Assembly: GCA_903882645.1 (NCBI GenBank)
Contig: CAIRXZ010000313.1
Span: 1 to 33,945 of the forward strand
DNA length: 33,945 nucleotides
Source of the DNA: an uncultured Acidobacteriia bacterium
GTDB taxonomy: Bacteria > Acidobacteriota > Terriglobia > Bryobacterales > Bryobacteraceae
Direction: 5' to 3'
A model generated the notes under the pieces. The model was not told the origin of the DNA. It saw only the letters and a program-made list of their open reading frames with translations, and did no database searches. Positions 30,537-33,945 of the stretch are shown here, piece by piece (within the stretch, counting starts at the first letter, position 1; each line of letters starts with the position of its first letter). A program made the position numbers and the translations under genes.

Positions 30537-32074
30537 GTCACTTTGGATTGGCCGCTCCCAGCCCCGGCCGGATCGTTCTCCGCGCCGGGCTGGTAACTCC
30601 CATACCAGTCCGCGACCCATTGCCACAAGTTCCCCAGCATATCGTACAGCCCGAAGGCGTTGGCTGCCTTTTGCCCCACTTCGTGAGTCTGGCCTCCGCT
30701 ATTTCCCAGATACCAGCCAATCTCGCCCAGATCGCCATAGCGGGCGCCCACAGAACCGGCCCGCGCCGCGTACTCCCACTCCGCCTCCGTCGGCAGACGC
30801 CCTCCGATCGCCGCGCAGTACGCCTTCGCTTCGTTCCAACTCACGGTCTCGACGGGAAGATTAGCGCCTTTGAAATGGCTCGGGCTTTGTCCCGTCACGC
30901 GCCGATAGGCCTGCTGGGTTACGGGCGTCTGTCCCAGCCAAAAGCCTCTCGCGATCGTGACTTCGTGCGCCGGCCTCTCATCGCCATTGCACTCCGCATC
31001 CCCGGGCGAACAGCCCATCATGAACCTCCCCGGCGGAATCCAGACGTACGTCAGCCCATCTTTCGGGTTCACCTTCTTTGTGCCCGCCATGGCCTCCAAT
31101 TTCAGCCGCGCCGCTCCAGCGTACTGGCTGGCCGGAGATTCGCCCAGGAACCGCTCGAATACCTGCGGGTCCCGGCTATCCTTGACGGACTCCCACAGAG
31201 TCTGGCCGGCCTTCCGCTTCCGCTCCGCTTCCCGCCCGTCGGCCACGCGCCGCTGCCAACCCCTGATCTCGTCGTTATCCGGGGCAACCCGCAGCAGATC
31301 CCGGATCTTCGCGTCAGCCGCGTCCCATTGCCCGGCGCCCAGGGTCCGCTCCATTTCCACCCGCATACCCACGACCTTCAGGTCCCCGTACCTCTGCCGG
31401 GCCACGGCGGCGAACCGCTCCTCCGGATTCCGGCGAAGGTAGCCTTCGAACACCGCCGGGTCTACTCTATCCTTGATGGACTCCCACACAGCCGCGTCGG
31501 CCTTCTGCTTCCGGTCGGCTTCCCGCCCGTCCGCCACGCGCCGCTCCCAGCCCCTGATCTCGTCGTTTTCCGGGACAACCTGCAGCAAGTCCCGGATCGT
31601 CGCGTCAGCCGCGTCCCATTGCCCGGCGGCCAAGGTCCGCTCCATTTCCACCCGCACACCCGTAACCTTCAGGTCCCGGCGCCTCTGCCGGGCCGCGTCG
31701 GCGAATTGCCCATCCGGATACCGGCGAAGGTAATCCTCGAACACCGTCGTGTCCCGGCTATCCTTGATGGACTTCCAGAAGGCCCGTTCCGCCTGGCGCT
31801 TCCTTGCGGCGGGACCTGTGGCGGCTCGCACCGCGTCGAGGACGGTTTCCGGCATTCCCGCGGCGCGCAGGCGGCCGATGGCTCCCGTGGTGGGCTCGAA
31901 GCCGATGCCGCAACTGGCAACCAGTTGTTCGATCCGCTCCTCGGGCACCGAGCCTTTCACCAGTTGGGTCAGTTGAGCCGCCGACATCGGGCCGCGGCAT
32001 GGCACGGCCTGCTGCGCTTCCATCAGCGCCGGAAGCAACAACAGCATCGTGATGGATGCAAGTTTTGCGCTCAC
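30425..32074 (-). CDS. secreted FGE/SUMF1-fold protein with tandem repeats, putative second DGR target
   Basis: A 549-residue protein. Signal peptide at 1-20 (KLASITMLLLLPALMEA). Residues about 22-95 are a helical domain (LTQLVKGSVPEERIEQLVAS, then GFEPTTGAIGRLRAAGMPE). About 98-330 are 2.4 copies of a 97-residue repeat starting (F/V/L)W(K/E)S(I/V)KD. About 335-549 are an FGE-type domain: WIPPGRFMMGCSPGDAECNG, GQTPVTQQAYRRVTG, LPTEAEWEYAARAG, YDMLGNLWQWVADW and the variable-repeat-like tail VTRGGAWN..IGLRCVGE. FGE catalytic cysteines are not conserved, so a ligand-binding role is likelier than sulfatase maturation. The start is GTG with GGGAG about nine bases upstream. The kinase at 32240-33739 precedes it on the same strand, 165 bases away. 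Export places its variable face outside the cytosol, unlike the NACHT target. Confidence 0.85.
   Translation of the reverse strand: MSAKLASITMLLLLPALMEAQQAVPCRGPMSAAQLTQLVKGSVPEERIEQLVASCGIGFEPTTGAIGRLRAAGMPETVLDAVRAATGPAARKRQAERAFWKSIKDSRDTTVFEDYLRRYPDGQFADAARQRRRDLKVTGVRVEMERTLAAGQWDAADATIRDLLQVVPENDEIRGWERRVADGREADRKQKADAAVWESIKDRVDPAVFEGYLRRNPEERFAAVARQRYGDLKVVGMRVEMERTLGAGQWDAADAKIRDLLRVAPDNDEIRGWQRRVADGREAERKRKAGQTLWESVKDSRDPQVFERFLGESPASQYAGAARLKLEAMAGTKKVNPKDGLTYVWIPPGRFMMGCSPGDAECNGDERPAHEVTIARGFWLGQTPVTQQAYRRVTGQSPSHFKGANLPVETVSWNEAKAYCAAIGGRLPTEAEWEYAARAGSVGARYGDLGEIGWYLGNSGGQTHEVGQKAANAFGLYDMLGNLWQWVADWYGSYQPGAENDPAGAGSGQSKVTRGGAWNGLASGVRASFRGGALPGSRNLVIGLRCVGE
31100..31783 (-). 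repeat. 291-bp tandem repeat inside the FGE-like gene
   Basis: Landmarks such as CCTTGATGGACT recur at 31762, 31471 and (as CCTTGACGGAC) 31180, exactly 291 bases apart, giving two full units and a partial third. Each unit encodes 97 residues (W.SIKD..D..VFE.YLRR.P, then GQWDAADA.IRDLL). The high nucleotide identity of units 1 and 2 suggests recent duplication or gene conversion. Confidence 0.85.
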
Positions 32075-32239
32075 CCCGTGCCGCTCCCGGTGGTCGACGG
32101 TTCCCGCATGGCTTTACCGCGTGCTCGGAGGCTCGCCGCCGGTCCGCATCCGGCATCGTGGACCGCGCCAGTTCAACGCCTTCGGCTTCACTAACGGCCT
32201 CCCCCCCAAATACGCGGTGTTCAGCCGCTTTCGCGCCGG

Positions 32240-33739
32240 CTATTTCCTCCGAACGCTTTTCTTCGTCCCGCCTCGCCCGAATACCAGATCTTCAGTCGCT
32301 TTGGCGTCCGTTGCCCGCTTCAATCCGTCCCGCGCGCGGGCGCTCGCCGGATCGCTTGCCAGCGCTCGCTGGAACAACTCGATGGCTGCCGGATAGTCGC
32401 CCTGCTGTAACAATCGCTCTGCCCTGGACAACTCCGTTCCGTCCGGCTCCTCTTGGCCGGCGGACTCTGCCGGTATACCGCCGCCCGGCACGACGGCGGG
32501 AGCCGGCGGATGCGAAAGCGGCGCCTGCTTACCCGGTTCGACCTGCACAGGCGGGTTGCCGGGAGCCTTCCTGCCAAGGTGGTTCGCCAGAAAGCTATCC
32601 AGCCTAAGCCGCGCCTCCGGACTCTGAAGCGCCAACCACCCGCCCAACATCAGCGCGATTACCGCCAGGCCGGAGGCGGCCAGCGCGAGTCTGCGTGTCG
32701 AGCGGCGGTTTGGCTGCAATCCTGCCGGCGCCGGGACACGGGGCTGCGGCCTAACGACACGGGCCGGCGCCGCCAGCGCTTCCTGCATCAACTCCAGAGC
32801 TTCGGCGGCGGTCCCGATGCGGTCGTCGCGCTCCACCGCCGTCAGCCGCACCAGCAGGTTCTCCAGCCAGCGCTCTCGCGCCAGCGCCGGCCGCAACTTC
32901 TTCAGGCTTTTTCGCTGTTGCTCCTTGCAAGCCAGTGGCCAACTCGCGGCGCTCGCCTCCCACGGCAGCCGCCCAGCCACCAGGCGGTAGAGCGTCATCC
33001 CCAACCCGAATACGTCCACCCGCGCGTCCTGCTCTTGGCTCGGCAGCACATACTGCTCCGGCGCCGCGTACCCCGGCGTCCCCATGTGCGCGGTCGTCGC
33101 CCCTTGCCGCGTCATCTCTTCCACGCGCTGCACCGCCAGCCCGAAGTCGCACAGCTTCAACTGTAATCCGCCGCCTTCCAACTGCCGCATCAGGACGTTC
33201 TGCGGCTTCACATCGCGGTGCAGGATGCCAACCGCGTGGGCCGCCGCCAGCGCCTTGGCCAGGTCGGCCGCGATCGCCACCGCTTCAAGGACCTCCAGCG
33301 GGCCGCCGCCCCGCGCCGTGTCCAGCCAGTGAAGCAGGTTGCCGCCCTCGACGTATTCCAGCAGCAGGACGAGGTACCCCTCGCGCGTCTGCCACGCGTT
33401 GCGAATCTCCACCACCCGGGGCAGCCTGCGCAGCGCGGCCAGGGAGTGGGCTTCGCGGAGGAAGGATTGCTGATACAGCGGGTCTTCGGCCAGCTCCGGG
33501 CGTACGCGTTTGAGAACCAGGTTTTCGCCGAGGAAGGCGTGACGGACGAGGTAGGTTTCGCCCATGCCGCCGGCGCCGAGGCGCTGCAGGATCTCATAGG
33601 CTCCGTCGATGACGACGCCGGGGCGAAGCGCGTCGCGGTTCTGGAAGAGGAACCCATGTACGGGGCAGCGGTCCGCGTCGGGGCCGTAGCTCCTCTCGCA
33701 GATGGGGCAGTAACCGCCGCTGGAATCGCTCATGCCCAT
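32240..33739 (-). CDS. Hanks-type serine/threonine kinase with zinc ribbon, TM segment and TPR tail
   Basis: A 499-residue receptor-like kinase. The N-terminus has a possible zinc-binding CPIC...CPVH cluster (11-28). The kinase domain (about 48-325) is complete: GAGGMG (55-60), VLK Lys77, HRDVKPQN (174-181), DFG (198-200), MGTPGYAAPEQ (219-229). One transmembrane helix follows (about 348-368, LALAASGLAVIALMLGGWLA), then a Pro-rich linker and a TPR-like tail (SRAERLLQQGDYPAAIELFQ). With one TM helix the kinase faces the cytosol and the tail the periplasm. It precedes the secreted FGE-like gene on the same strand. Start at ATG 33739 or the in-frame ATG six bases later; neither has a strong ribosome binding site. 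Confidence 0.92.
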   Translation of the reverse strand: MGMSDSSGGYCPICERSYGPDADRCPVHGFLFQNRDALRPGVVIDGAYEILQRLGAGGMGETYLVRHAFLGENLVLKRVRPELAEDPLYQQSFLREAHSLAALRRLPRVVEIRNAWQTREGYLVLLLEYVEGGNLLHWLDTARGGGPLEVLEAVAIAADLAKALAAAHAVGILHRDVKPQNVLMRQLEGGGLQLKLCDFGLAVQRVEEMTRQGATTAHMGTPGYAAPEQYVLPSQEQDARVDVFGLGMTLYRLVAGRLPWEASAASWPLACKEQQRKSLKKLRPALARERWLENLLVRLTAVERDDRIGTAAEALELMQEALAAPARVVRPQPRVPAPAGLQPNRRSTRRLALAASGLAVIALMLGGWLALQSPEARLRLDSFLANHLGRKAPGNPPVQVEPGKQAPLSHPPAPAVVPGGGIPAESAGQEEPDGTELSRAERLLQQGDYPAAIELFQRALASDPASARARDGLKRATDAKATEDLVFGRGGTKKSVRRK

Positions 33740-33811
33740 GCTCTGCCGTATTCTAACCTACCGCGTCGGACGCGACCGGGAGCGCGGGCGAATTGCGTGT
33801 GCCACACAAAA

Positions 33812-33919
33812 GTGGGGTCAGGCCTTCGGGCCTGCCGCCGGGCTTTGGCCCGGCGTGGCGCGACAACACGAAGAACGCCGGCTCAAAAGCCGGCGGCAGC
33901 CCGAAAGGGCCGGCCCCAC
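33812..33919. repeat. GTGGGGC-bounded palindromic repeat, copy 3
   Basis: A 108-base element bounded by GTGGGG and GCCCCAC with nested arms (CCGCCGGGCTTTGGCCCGGC and CGCCGGCTCAAAAGCCGGCG) and the centre GCGCGACAACACGAAGAACG, closely similar to the copy at 18287-18393. It lies just upstream of the kinase gene, at the right edge of the window. Confidence 0.88.
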
Positions 33920-33945
33920 AAGAGCGTTCGTCCTTGCGCACACAT

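Overview
This window is about 34 kb of GC-rich bacterial chromosome that most resembles a soil Acidobacteriota of the Solibacter/Bryobacter type. That placement is an inference. It rests on two large TonB-dependent receptors with an N-terminal carboxypeptidase-regulatory-like domain, Hanks-type kinases, secreted formylglycine-generating-enzyme-like (FGE/SUMF1-fold) proteins, and abundant GTGGGGC-bounded and GACCGCTCCC-type palindromic repeats. No rRNA or tRNA gene, CRISPR array or intact insertion sequence is visible.

Layout. Positions 65-7102 (minus strand) hold a membrane-anchored GcvH-like protein, an aldo/keto reductase (Gpr/YghZ type) and a disaccharide set: a GH94 cellobiose phosphorylase, a cellobiose/mannobiose 2-epimerase and a GH130 mannosylglucose phosphorylase. 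The last two overlap by one base. Together they would convert mannobiose or cellobiose to sugar 1-phosphates without spending ATP. Positions 7415-12241 (minus strand) are the highlight: a diversity-generating retroelement (DGR) with reverse transcriptase, Avd-like accessory protein, template repeat (TR) and variable repeat (VR). The VR is the 3' end of a 1059-residue protein with a metallophosphoesterase, a NACHT NTPase and an FGE-fold domain in that order. The target reads as an immune-type receptor with a nuclease/phosphatase-like N-terminus and a hypervariable sensor. TR and VR differ at 19 positions that are adenine in the TR, at one non-adenine position, and by one inserted base that truncates the target. 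A ParD/ParE-like toxin-antitoxin pair lies just upstream.

Positions 13023-18281 carry two secreted esterases, an isolated nuoB, a small secreted hypothetical protein, a LysE-family exporter and a PAP2 phosphatase. Positions 18287-24599 carry the two TonB-dependent receptors; the 5' end of the first is built from a palindromic repeat. Positions 24817-28786 carry a self-inhibited Fic protein, whose ribosome binding site sits in a hairpin, and an alpha-glucan phosphorylase.

Positions 28806-33739 (minus strand) hold a pseudokinase with a coiled coil, a fragment of a REP-associated transposase beside three nested palindromes, a second FGE-fold protein and a serine/threonine kinase. The 3' end of this second FGE gene matches the first DGR target over 21 of 22 bases around its stop codon, and its codons vary where the TR has adenine-rich codons. 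It looks like a second or former DGR target about 21 kb away.

No searches were run. Family calls come from motifs read in the sequence, and starts were chosen from ribosome binding sites and overlaps.
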